Positions 25,630 through 37,762 of a stretch of 64,000 nt of DNA are shown here, piece after piece. The stretch spans positions 4,028,762 to 4,092,761 of the forward strand of contig JACBWW010000045.1 of NCBI GenBank assembly GCA_020086605.1. Direction: 5' to 3'. The notes beneath the pieces were generated by a model. The model saw only the letters and a program-made list of their open reading frames with translations, searched no databases and was not told the origin of the DNA. Within the stretch, counting starts at the first letter, position 1, and each line of letters begins with the position of its first letter. The DNA is from Lanius collurio. Taxonomy: Eukaryota; Chordata; Aves; Passeriformes; Laniidae. The position numbers and the translations under genes are program-made.

Positions 25630-28600
25630 CTGTTTTTCTTGCTCTTGGCTATGAAATCTTTTGTGCTTTTCACTCCTGATGATCCTCTGGTCCAGTGCTC
25701 AGGGGTCCATTTAGGTGTTGATGTGTCCAAGGATTCTCTTTGTGTTCTGGTTGATGGTTTCCAGTAACTCATCCCAACGTATGATGATCTTTCCGAGAAA
25801 TCCTTATATGATTAAAATGAAGTGTCTCAAGCAATAGGTCCACAAATCAGCAATGTCCAAGGAGCAGCAGATCCTATCTCTTGCTTCTTTCAGATGGAAA
25901 AAGATTTTTGTTGGGTAAGATGAAATCATAGGAGGTTGATGGGTCTGAGGTCATCTCCCCTGAGCTTGCCTGCACTTCTTATGTTAATTAGTACCTTCCT
26001 TGAGCAAGATGTCATGAGACTTGCCAAGGTGTACTCTGAACACAACTAAATTTAAACTTATATACAATTTACAAGATATAGTTCACATTTTAGATTCCAC
26101 ATTAATAACTTATTCCATTTATAGCATTTTAATTTCTTATGAATTTTGACCTATCTATAACACAGTGAACCAGGAATGGCTCAGCCCAGCCCACCTGACC
26201 CCAAACAAGTGCCTTTGCTAGAACCAGGGGCTAACTGAGCACATTAAACACTGCTTTGAGTGGCTGAACACACAACTCTGCAGTAAATGCAAGCTGAGAC
26301 CCTTCAGGCCAGATGTCCCACTCAGAAAAATAGGTATAATCCTTTCTTCAAAGGCTGGATCCTGGAAGGACTGGAGGACCTTTCTGTTCCCCAGCCTGGA
26401 AAGGTGGGTTAGGAAAGTTATTGAGTCACAAAGGTGGCAAATTCCCAACACTTAACATTCCCACCAAAATGTCCTTATCTAAGGTTTTGGATTTATGATG
26501 GGAATATCCTGTTAACAGCCAAAGTAGCTGCCATGGAAGGTCTGCACCTGAGACCTGAGATCACCACAGGCCTCTGCAGACTTCGAGGTTTGAGGAAGAT
26601 ACTTCTACATTTGGACTGGAAAAGCCTTAGAAAATTATGCTTTTAGTGCTAACTGCAGACCAAAAGCTCATCCCAATAACACAGGGCTCCATAAACACCA
26701 ATCCAGCTTTGGACAGAAACACCTCTTTACTCCAGATTTGTCCTGGGACTTGCTGCCTTGAGAGTGCAATATAGATAATTCACTTGTTCTACCCTTACTG
26801 AGATAAATCCACTAAATATTTATGTTTTAAAACCTAGAAAGAAGTGTAATATTAATACAGAGCTTCCCAAAACTATAGCTTTGTACATAAAAATGGAAAT
26901 AGAGCTCTACTCACATACAAACAAAGATCTACAAAAGGAATTTAGATTTGCATCCTTTCACTTGAAGTAATTAAAAACAAATCTGGAAACTGCCATCTTA
27001 ATATAAAATTTTCTTGCTGAAAATTTTCAGCTTCAAAATTTTTTGGTTAGTTATTGACCAAATCAGGACTTCAGCTACTAATTGTCCAAAGAAGCCATTT
27101 GGTTTACAGAGTGACCACAGCATGTGGATTGCAAATATCAAGAGCCTTTGTTTAAAGCAGCACAAATTCTGAAGAAAAAGTGCTTTGTTGGTCATTACTG
27201 CAAAATTCTGTTTTACAATTGAAACGTGTGCCTGTTCACCTGGGAAGCATTTTAATACAGAAGCATTTTAAACGTTAACACCTCCGTCATAGCCTACAGA
27301 ATGTGCCTAATAAAGGCAGATTTACACCGTATTTGATTAAACTCTATCTCCATCTGCAGAGGGTAAATGGATTCTTAAATTACTCGGGATAATTACAGCC
27401 CACAAAGCTCACAGACCCCTTGCCTCAGTCCCTGTGCAGTGAGGGAGGCAGCAGCTCCCTCCCATCTCCCTGCCTGTGCACCCTGAGTTGGGGATGGAAG
27501 CAGGGGATTGAACCCAGGGAATCATCCCAAAGTTCCCTCCTTCCAGAGGCACCCCCAGGAGCTCAGCAAGAGCCCTGGGCTAGTGCTGGGCCTCTGTGCA
27601 GAGCCAGCCCCTTCCCTACCCCAGCACTGAACCTTGGAAAGGAAACCAGGAAAATCCATGGCAAAAGAACAAAAGAGTTTGTGGGTTTTGGGGTTTTGCC
27701 CATTAAATGGTTACTGAGTAGTGCAGTAAAGCTGAGCTGAAATTTCAGCAGGTGAATATTTTGAACTCAAATGAGGCTATTTAGAGTAATTTTACCTGAA
27801 CTTCAAGGAAAGTTTAGCAGATAGAAGAGTAAATATGGAGGATCAGATAGTTACTGAATTATTGAATAATTATTAGATAATTATTGAAAAAAGCAAGCTT
27901 ATTTAAAATGGACACAGCATCCTAAACTCAATATTTCTGCATTAAGGATCTACAGAAGCCTATTTTCAGACAGACTCAGACTAACATATAGATTATTTTT
28001 TTTTTATATTACAGTTTTCAACTCCAGTTAAAACAAAGAAGGCAGGAAGAGATTGAGGACTTTTGAGTCCCAATCTGCATGCTGTAGTCAGTCTTCTAGA
28101 AAGGACAAAGTGAGGAAAAAGGGCCTGTAAAATGTTTTCTTTTTTGATAATGAGAGAAAATTGTCCAGTTTCCAATTTTGTTGTTGACTTTGCTGATAAG
28201 AAATCAGTTAATGAAACCTTTGATGATAATTAATTTAACAGCAAAAAAAAAAGAGTGATTTATTGTCTTTTAATTTAATGCCAAATTTTACCCTTTTTGC
28301 TGGTAATTTATAAAAAAAAGTATGTTTCCCTTGAAAAGTCCCCAGGCAATAATTTTAAAGTCTACAGAAAGTAGAGAGAGTCAAAGGAAAAGATTTGGCA
28401 GGACACTAATATATATTAAAAAAAATCAAGATGTTTAAGCCAAAAGATCCTGACAATAAATATCTATGAAATGCTTATTAATTTCCAAATTGCACTGTGG
28501 GAAAACCGAGGGTATTGCAGTGGCTTTTATGTCTGACTCAAGTGTACCACAAACTTTGGAATATTTGGTTCCACATCACCTCTGAAACACTCCTGAGTGT

Positions 28601-31600
28601 TATTCCTGTTCTAGACAATACAGGAAATCTGAAGATCAGCTGTTGTGTAAGTACAAAATATAAGGAGCTTGACAAATGAAGAATGTGTTGGAAATTTGTC
28701 AGTTTGTGTCAAGGATGCAGAATAACTGAATTCCTGTGGGGTGTAACCACTTGTGTTTCCAGAACTCAAGAACGAGTGAACAACTAACACAGAATGAAAA
28801 TTAACAACACAAAATGTAACTTGGGGGGAAATATAAAAATGAGTGTATAATTCTTTTGTTTCCTTCGGGCCAAGTATTCTGGCAGTATTATTGAGGAATC
28901 CAACAGCCATAAAACAGTGAAAAAAACCAGATTCCACCAGATTTTAGACTGGAATAGATATTTTCTATTCCCTAGAACTGAATAAACTGTGGTCTGAAGG
29001 TGGTAAATGGAGTTAAGGTGTGATGGAAGCTCACTGCAGGGTGATGCTGGGCCTGTCCCTCAGCTGAGCTGCTGCTGAAGGGAATGCTCAAGGCTCAGCT
29101 GGAACACCACTCAATGGACAATCAAAGCTGCTTGAGAATCTCCAGTGTTCTGAAATTATACATATTTTCCCAATAAATTTCATTAATTTGGAAAATGATG
29201 CTGTCACCTAAGAGTTTTCATAGGATATATATTATTTAATAAAAAGCCCTGAGGTTTGCTAGGATAACTACAAATAATACAATTGTTTTTCTAACACTGA
29301 GCCCTTTAAAGGAGAAACACTCAAGTCACATTTGTGCTATTGTAAACTTTGGATTTTGGTCTGACAGATGGGATGGCTGAATTACAATAGCATCAGTTCT
29401 GTGTGAGGGAAACTGCAATTCCTTCTTCAGACCAGGTTTTATTTGTCACAGTAATTGATGCTGGGACTTTGGACAACAAACAACCTTTAGCCTGTAGAAT
29501 GTTCCTAGGCTGTGCTGGACACAGCTCCTCGTGCTGTGCAGGGCCTGACTGGCATCACAGGATGCAGCCTGACACACCTTTCACTCAGCTCTGAATTCCC
29601 CCTCCAAATATAAACCATTAATTTCAGATGTACATAATTTTCATGTATTATTTTGTTATTTTTAAAGTTCTTTTAATGGCAGGCATTCACAGTCTGAGAA
29701 TTCAGTGGTTATTCCAGCTTTGTTCCAGACTCTCTCAGAGTTACAACCTGCTGCTGATCACAGAAACCAACGGGCTCTGGGGATGAAAGACCCAGTCCAG
29801 CCCCTCTGAAAGCTGTGGGGGCAGAACACTGACATTTCCATGATGGCCTGATGTGCTTCATTCAAATACCAAATTATTTCATTAAAAATCAGCAAGTTGT
29901 TAAGAACAGGCCACAGAGGGTGATAGAGCAAACAAGAGTTAAGTCACTGTTAACTGTGTATGCATTGAACCCTTAAATTTACTTCTCAATTCAAATATAA
30001 TTATCAGCATGTATTCAAACCCAGAGAGTCAGGGACATAAGGATGTCCTTTGCTAATGCCAACCCAGATTACAGAAAACCACTGTGAAAATTCAGTCTCA
30101 TGGCTGAAAAAGGGCCCAAGGACACAACGGTTTTCCAAGTGATGTGAAAAATGTGGTGTTTGGTCAAACCCAGCTCAGAAAAAGCAAAGCACAGACATAC
30201 AAAACTAGGAATACTAGGCTGGGAAATATTCATTAATCTGGATGTATTAGTTGAACCAAAATAATAGAGAAAAAAACAAAGACAGAATTGCAGCCCTGTC
30301 CATTCTGATCAAAATTACTGTTTTCTTTTGAAAGTGTTTCAATGTCTTTAAAGTTATTAATTTTAAATGTTCAAAATCAGTATTTGCACTATTTTTTTAT
30401 TACACCAGGAATGAAGACAAGCAGCTTCCTACTCTGAGGAGTGCTATATTGCAGCAAAATTTACTTTTTAGTGCAGTCTACACTTCTTGCAAGCTATTTT
30501 AGTAAGAGTGACGAAGGTAATCAAATAGATAATTGAGCTAACCAGCTACAAAAGCCCAAGTTTTCTTTGTAATGAAATCAACAGCAAAGTTGTTTCATCA
30601 GATTGTAAATAAAGGTAGACACAATTAAAATTGAAAATACAAAATTATCAATGGTAAATGAAAATATTTTGATGCAATAAATTCTGAAAATCCAGTGATA
30701 GCATGGGGAAAAATAATGCTTTGACTCTGAAACAGCTGAAAGGAAAAGGGATTCTCCTGGCTGATTCAGCAAGGATTTGGGATCCCCACTGCCTGAGCTA
30801 AACTTTGGAATATAAGAGCACAGGAATTTATGTTTAGGAGGTGAAATTATAATAATTCTATTTGAAATCTCGGGCTGCCCACTCATTAAATAATATGTAG
30901 ATGTTGCAGCCTCAAGATCTCTGTTGCCTTCATTGTGTACATATTAAAAATTTTCTACTGTTACAGAATTTGGGTCTTCATCAGGATTTTCCATTTAACA
31001 TGAAAAAAGCACCTTTCAGACCTGAAAATGAAATCATAAAAAGAAAAAGCAGCTTTGAGTTTCCCAAAGAGAGATTCCAAACCCCAAACCCACCCCCTGA
31101 GTTACAGCCTGTCCCTGTAACAGGAGAGGTTCCAACGGGACTTTGGGGTCCCCTGCAGCAGCAGGGGCTGACAGATAATGTCTTTGAGGGGGTGACACCT
31201 CAGAATAAATCTGATTAACTCAATCTGAAAGTTGAGCTAACAGACTTTTGGACAGTAGTAAATCACTGTCAAACAATGAGAGACACGTTGATGGTTCTAA
31301 CTCTTTTCTCTGTTGACACATCAATCTGTCTGTCATTCAATGCAGAACAGAATCCATTACATTAATATGTTTCCACTGGCAAATTGAGAAATTGTGATTT
31401 TAATCTAATCAGGGTGGTTATTTTTGCAAATAGCAATTTTAGCTTGTTTAAAGTTCTTCTTGTAATAAATTAAATTTTAGTTGAAGAAATGAAACATTTA
31501 GAGCTGAAAAGAAGGAAATATAAGTGCAGCTAAATTACTTCTAATTTTTTTTTAGTGATAATGCTTCTGGAGAAGGTGATATTGTCTAAAAGAGTAATGA

Positions 31601-32404
31601 AGATGCTACAAATGTTATCTTCCTCAAAACTAGAATATTCTAATTCATGAGGATACCGATGCATCAGATGTTTCAGGCATATTAAAAATTCATGGGGGTC
31701 TTTCCCTACTCCTTCCCCAAGCAGCATTATCTGATTCTCGTGTGTTCAATCAGAATATTCCAATGCCCCCCAAAGAAATAAAGCACCTCTGAAAAAGGCA
31801 CAATTGTATCCAACCCGTGGCATTGCCCCTGCAGGCCCAGATGGAGCTGGAAACACGGAAGGCTGAGACTGGCTCCCTGAACTCAGTTCTGACACCAAAA
31901 ACCACACATTTTGCATAGAAACTTTTTTTTTGAGTTCACACCTGCATTTCTGGAGGAATTGGACTCAGCCAACCAGCAGAACTTGTGATGAATCTGAACT
32001 AGACCTGTGAGAATTCAAGCTTTTGCCTCTCAGAAAAGAGTGAAGTGTTTTATGATATTTCATGTTTAAAGTGAGGGTTTCTTCTGGTACCAAATCAAAC
32101 CTAAACCAACTGACTGAGGTCCTTTTTTCCTCTGTGGCTTTGTTCATGATCTTTATATTTTCAGCCTAATACTGCTCTCTGAAGAGCATTTTAGTAACCA
32201 GTCAAGTACAACTCATTTCCTTTGTGGTTCAGGAGCACAAAAATACTCTCCCTTAATTCAGTCCATATGGCTAGAGCTTGAAAGGTTCCTTAATGAGACT
32301 AATATAATTTCTTTTCAGCTTTTTGAATATTTTCAATAATGCCAAGGAAAAACATGGGCATTCACAAACCAGCAAGAGAATTCAGGGCTAAAAAAGCCAA
32401 ATAA

Positions 32405-32419
32405 TTTTTTTTTTTTTTT
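32405..32419. repeat. Poly(T) tract, 15 bases
   Basis: Uninterrupted T run with no recognised retroposed sequence attached. Confidence 0.9.
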
Positions 32420-33596
32420 AACAAATTGGATCACACAGGTAACCTTTGCCATTACTCTGTACTTTGAGTGAGTCAAGAGAAGACAACATTAAATTATACA
32501 ATACCAGGTATGTAGAAATTCTAATTTCCTGCTCATAGAATTCTTCAGGCAGCTTCTCTGAAACATTAGAAAGGATACCTGTCTTAAAGAAATCAGATCA
32601 TATTTCTCTGTATTTCAACATTGTGTCAACCCCTGTGTTCACATTTTTATTCACTTGTGGAAGACCATGGAGAAAATATATGTTAAATCCTTAGAGAATA
32701 AAAAAATAATTAATGATTGTGAAAATTGTCTTGATATCATAAAGCTCACGAAATCAGGACAGTTGCTTATGAGTATTAGCAGATGGAATAATGTAAACTC
32801 TAAGGTTCAAACAGGACACAGAATTTAAATTTTTCTACAGCCCACGGTCTATAACTTATTTGCCTCCACGTATAATTTTATTTTTGTGCAAATAATTCTG
32901 CTTTTTACCCTGTTGTGCACTTTTGGGCTTGTACCAGGTGTATTTTAGATGACAACCCAGTACCAAATGCCTGACATTAATGTTCAAGCACTATTCCTTC
33001 CACGGCAGGCAATTATGACAGAGAATGCTTATTTTTTTTTTCCTCTTTTCACCTGGAGGTGACCTGCCACTGGAATGCAGTTTCCTCTTTCATCATTGTT
33101 ACTCCATAAGAACATTAATAGCACCATGTCATGCAACATTGAGAAAAACCCCAAACAAACAAAAAAACCCTCACAGATCAGTCAGCCCATGGTTAGTTTG
33201 ATAATAAAGAAAGGGATTTTTCATTTATAGCTCAGAGGTGGACACAAAAGTGACAAATAATGAGAGGAAAATGCCAAGGAACACTCGGAGGCTGCTGGGG
33301 ACAGGGGACAGAGGCGTGGGGAGGAGCAGAGCCCTCCTGCCACCAGAAGGGTGCCTGGAGCTGCTGAAATTCGTCTGCAAACACTCACTGTGGACAAGAA
33401 GCACAACAGAAAGTTTTAGGAACTCTTAAGATTGTTTCAGTTCATGCTTAAAGCATTTTAGAAATCCGTGGCAACTGCTTGAGCTGGCCAGGTAGCCTGG
33501 GTTATTGTTATGGTTATTCTGTGCTGGCAAACAGAGACCAGCAGCGGGTGGGGGCTGCTTCCAGCTGGGAATTCCTGGAAATGCAGCCAGCCAGGG

Positions 33597-33624
33597 GCAC
33601 TGAGGGAAGCACTGAGGGAAGCAC
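33597..33624. repeat. 12-bp tandem duplication
   Basis: GCACTGAGGGAA is present twice in tandem followed by GCAC. A related decamer duplication (CCCTGAGGAG twice, then a diverged CCCTGAGGGG) lies close by at 33681-33714, in a GC-richer patch. Confidence 0.9.
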
Positions 33625-33680
33625 CAGGGCACCATCCATCAACAGGGCAGGGCATGAGCTCCGCTCACCAGCAGCTGCCT

Positions 33681-33714
33681 CCCTGAGGAGCCCTGAGGAG
33701 ATAACCCTGAGGGG
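33681..33714. repeat. 10-bp tandem duplication with a diverged third copy
   Basis: CCCTGAGGAG occurs at 33681-33690 and 33691-33700; after four bases a variant CCCTGAGGGG follows. It is a short minisatellite-like patch within the same GC-rich block as the 12-bp repeat. Confidence 0.85.
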
Positions 33715-36700
33715 TTCCATGGCACTGGGTACCCTTGGGCACACAGATCTTGGTCCCTGGATGTCCTCTGGGAGGGATGCTGGAGGGAAACAAGGACTGT
33801 CCTTCAAAGAAAGCTCCCAAAATCTACTGAAAATAACATACTGAGCTCAGCTGCCATGTAATTCCAGAAATTCATAACTTTACTAGCGTGGCTGAAACAG
33901 TTCTAGTGGTTAGAGGGAGCAGAAATATGATTCCATACAATAATTGGAATTTCCTCCAAAAAGAACCTCAGACAGAAGAAGTTATTTCTTTTGCAGTGTT
34001 TCCTAACCACTATTTGGCAATTTCCAATTCCTTGCAGGCTTAAAGAAATCTCAGGAGAAGCATAAAATTATTGAATTAGTTTTAGATACGCTAAGCCTTT
34101 TAGCTCACATTAAATCAATGGCAAATGAGGTACATCACATCTCTAAAAGGCAGACTACGCATTCAGGATCCAAATACAACTTTGAAATATCTGGCATGTG
34201 CATTTTTAAAATTCAAAATGTATTAGTAATTAATATTTAGGTAAATTCAAAAGTATTTTGATGGGTAGTTTAATGAGATAAAAAAATCCACATGACAGTT
34301 TAAGATGAATATTTCTGAAAAAGATGATAGTAATTGCACACATATGATTAAGATTTTTTTTTTTGCAAATAACTCAGATTACCATAGAAACCTCAAATAA
34401 ATTCAATTCATACAATTCTTCCCATTGAGAGAGAGAAATGGACTCTCTGTAATCTATTCTTCTGTTCTATTTGTGTTATCTTATGTTTCAATTTAAATTA
34501 AATCTTGTTTCAGAAGACTCTCATGGAGTGAAACAAGACAAATTTTCGTGGTTTAATTTTGCAGATATGATTTAGCATTCAAAAAAGCACCTTTACAAAC
34601 CAACTCATTCTGCTGCATTTTTTAACTTTTGTAAACAGATTGCAGAGAAGGAGCCAATGCAGATCTGGACATCTTGTATGTCATCAGGCACAGCTTTTGA
34701 GTTTTTTATTGCATAAGGGATGGATTTCTGACAACACATTTTAAAAATTGCTTCTTATCCAAAAAACGACAGGCAAGAAAATTACTCATGAAGAATAATC
34801 TTTGTTCAGCAAGAGCAGTCCCCCCACGTTCTCTGCAATGGCCGAGTGAGGTGGCTGCACACAGAACACCAGACAGATCCCAGGGGACAAAATCTCCCCA
34901 AAACTCCTGCCACAGGGGCTTCCCACAGCAGTTTGTGGCTTCCACTCCAGCCCCTGGCCTGGAGAAGTAGCAGAGGCATCTGAACTTTCCATAACCAGGG
35001 TTCTGTAACTACCAAATCTGTCGGGATAAGAATAAAGTTGGATTTTTAGACACCTTTCTCTGGACAGTGCACTAAACTCCACATATTTTATTGATTCTTT
35101 TTGCCCAATCGTTGTTGTGGCAATTGTATGGATTATGAAAGTTACAGAGCTTTCAAAAATTTGGTGGTTTTTCAACATCATTCATTAATGAAAATAATAA
35201 TTAATAAGAGGGAAATGTTGAGGCTGTCTAAGGAGCTGGAAATGTTTGGTAGAAGCAAGTGGTCAATGTTCACCATGGCAAAGGAAGAACCAAGTATTGC
35301 AAGGCTTAGTCCCAAGGCACATGAAATACATTGCATTTATAATGTAATAAAACTTGTATAAAAAACTTGGATTTTCTAGCTATTCTAACATTTTCATAAG
35401 AAAAAGAAAATTCCACTCATAGATTTTACACAATTCTAAATCAATGTCATCAACTGTATTAAACTTGTCAGGAGGTAGATCCAACATAGCTGAACAGGTG
35501 TAATCAAGAAATAAATATTATTATGAAATGATGGGGGAGAAAGGTGAAACTATACTGCTGACAAGTGTATGGTCTTTCATAAAAAAAAAAAATCTGCTTT
35601 TATCTGTAATAATGGTCTGAAAAAGATGATGCAAAAATTTTTAGAAGCATTTAAAAATTCTTACCTGATGAGAATTTGGAAAGACTAGAAAGTCTAATTC
35701 AGACAGCCACGAATGCAAGGATACACCATGAAAAACTCACACTCACTAATGCCATGTGTAGAATATCCAGAATTCCTCCCTGTGTGTTCAGGAGCTCATC
35801 TGGAGAACATCCAAACACGAGGTGGTTCCTCTCCAATGAGTTGATCTCCCCTGACTTCCCTGTTCCCTTGCTCTGGAGTTCCTGAACAGAAATCCTGTCC
35901 CATCTCTCTCCTACAATGTATTACACAAACCCTTCAGCACTTCAGATTCTCTGCAAAACAGACAATTTTGGGGAACAGCACCCGATTCTTCACGTGTTCT
36001 GCTTTCCTGCAGGGAATCTACAGTCACTGGGAATGTGTCACTTTTCCCCAGCCTCCATCCACGGTCTCACACACCCAGCAACCCTCTCCTCTGGCAGCTT
36101 TCCTCCCTTCCCAGAACAGAAACCACTCATACATTTTACTCCCTTTCTCGAAATACTTCTCATAGTACTAATTACAACCCCACCACTACCTCTTTAGTTT
36201 GCAAATGTGCTGCTCTTCTCCAGCAGAGCAGGGTCTTTTGACTCTGTCTTACCCATTTGCCTTTCAACCTTCACATGGCCTTTAATCCACTTAACAAATT
36301 AATTCGTATCTGATGGTCACAGACCTTTTTCTGGCCAAACCAGAGTTTTTTTCTGTTCTGATCTTCTATAAATTCTGCTTCTCTTTCCTGTTATCCCTTC
36401 CCTTCAGATCATCTTGCACAACTCTTACAAATTTGTTCATTACATCACACAACATTATTTCAACTATAGATGCAAAGTAAAAAAAAATTCTCATTAAAAA
36501 AATAAACATAATATTTGAAATACATTTAAATAGCAACCATCTAAATAGAATTTGAGCCATACAGTGCATTTCAAAAAAGCCAGTTTGAATTCCTTCATGG
36601 TATCTCTTACATCTCTGGCAAAAAAAAAAAGAATGAGTTGAGCACAAAATGAAACTCTTGTTTTCCAACAAATGCTACTTAGCTTTAGCTCATAACATTA

Positions 36701-37333
36701 GCTGAGAAGATTAGGCCTATGAAAACTCAATTTTCCCAGTCCAATGGGAATAGTGGAAAATAATACACAACAAAATAATAAAACCAGCCCTGTTTTACTC
36801 AAAAGAAACGAACACTGTGTCAACGTCCCCTTCCAGTGATTGATGAAGTAATATGGAACTACACCAAAATAGGGGTTTGCTATCATTTAGAAAAACAAAC
36901 ACATTGGAGTCAAGCAAGGAAACAATTGTACTGATAAAAGCCCCAAAGCACTGACAAGGCAAGGACACAACACAGCACAGAAAAGTGTGCAGAAGTACAG
37001 AGATAGCACTGGGGTTCCATTGGCTGCCAGGCCAATCAGGGACAAAGTGCTGACAGGGCCTGGCAGTGCACGGGAAAAAGGCTGAAATTCCAGGCCTTCC
37101 CTCCCCTGATTCTCTTGTTGATGAAGATGCACGAGGTCCCATGGACCAAGGACACATCTCAGGTCAGGGCTTTTGCTCAGTGCAGGTGAACCAAGTTGTC
37201 CTGGTTTAGGACAAATCAAGGGGAAAAATCTCCAAAGGAGCCCCTTATAGGAGACAAAACGCCCACAACTTCCCCCCTCCCCCACCACCGGGTTTGGGAG
37301 GGATTTCCTCAGAGGAGAAGTGGAAAAAACTTG

Positions 37334-37339
37334 TTTATT
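37334..37339 (-). terminator. Poly(A) signal of the second solo LTR
   Basis: AATAAA on the minus strand, in the part of the LTR expected to mark the end of R. It supports the minus orientation of the element. Confidence 0.6.
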
Positions 37340-37720
37340 AAGAAACAGCAAAAGAAAAAACAACACTCCCCAGCACGAGAAAAAAAAACAGCCCGAGATG
37401 ACAACGGATGTTTTCACCAGTCCAAAAGAGGGTGAGCAGTTTCTCTCTCTGCTGAGGAGGGTGCGAAGCTTCTCTTGAGTGCAGACTCTGGGGGAGCTCC
37501 TGGCCCAAAGCAGGTCCGATGTCTTCAGGGAGGGGAGGAAGGAAAGAAGGGGAAGAACAAAAACAGGGGAAAAAGGAAAAAAAAAAAACAAGGAAAAAGC
37601 AAAGCTAGCAAAGCGAGCAGGCAGCAAGCAGCAGCAAAGCCAAGCAGCAGCAGCAGCCGGAGGAGGGGACAGGCTAAAGACAAAACAAACCGAGGGCATG
37701 GGAACAGAAGCCACGATTGG

Positions 37721-37727
37721 GATATAA
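37721..37727 (-). promoter_or_regulatory. Weak TATA-like box of the second solo LTR
   Basis: TTATATC on the minus strand lies about 30 bp inside the 5' end of the LTR as read on that strand. If this is the promoter, U3 is very short and R long; the real promoter could lie elsewhere in the LTR. Confidence 0.3.
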
Positions 37728-37762
37728 GGCATGAAAATGTCCTGTCACCCCAGGACACAAGT

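Larger units (their letters stand above)
25397..26162 (-). mobile_element. Solo LTR of an endogenous retrovirus (class I-like), minus strand
   Basis: The 766-bp element begins TGTTATA and ends TATAACA, a perfect 7-bp inverted repeat with the TG...CA ends of LTRs. It is flanked by a 4-bp direct repeat CAGT (25393-25396 and 26163-26166), as expected for a target-site duplication; 4 bp is typical of class I (gamma-like) elements. Read on the minus strand the order is correct for an LTR: a long U3 of about 530 bp, a TATA box (TATAAAA, 25623-25629), then about 150 bp downstream a poly(A) signal (AATAAA, 25472-25477), then a short U5. No second LTR or internal region follows, so this is a solo LTR left by recombination between LTRs. 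A 63-codon minus-strand frame at 25581-25772 lies across the TATA/R region and is not a gene. Family name not determined. Confidence 0.82.
26167..37191. other. AT-rich unique noncoding sequence
   Basis: No supported gene or complete mobile element. A degenerate ATTATTGA-rich patch lies at about 27857-27889, a 15-base T run at 32405-32419, and small tandem duplications at 33597-33710. A 105-codon plus frame at 30901-31218 has a possible splice acceptor inside it but no recognised homology. A pyrimidine-rich patch lies at about 35.9-36.4 kb without recognisable origin. Confidence 0.5.
37197..37757 (-). mobile_element. Solo LTR of an endogenous retrovirus (class III-like), minus strand
   Basis: The 561-bp element begins TGTCCTGG and ends CCAGGACA, an 8-bp perfect inverted repeat. 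A 5-bp direct repeat CAAGT flanks it exactly (37192-37196 and 37758-37762); 5 bp is typical of ERVL-like class III elements, so the class is an inference. On the minus strand a weak TATA-like sequence (TTATATC, 37721-37727) comes first and a poly(A) signal AATAAA (37334-37339) about 380 bp later, leaving a U5 of about 135 bp. Purine-rich tracts (A-rich at about 37550-37590) and CAG-rich sequence fall in the middle. There is no second LTR nearby, so it is a solo LTR. Terminal TGTCCTGG is, as I recall, common among songbird LTRs. The long minus-strand open frame across it (36887-37732, 281 codons) and three overlapping plus frames are by-products of biased composition, not genes. Confidence 0.88.

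Noticed and set aside
25581..25772. 63-codon minus frame that looked protein-like
   Set aside because: It sits entirely inside the solo LTR, spanning the TATA box and R region.
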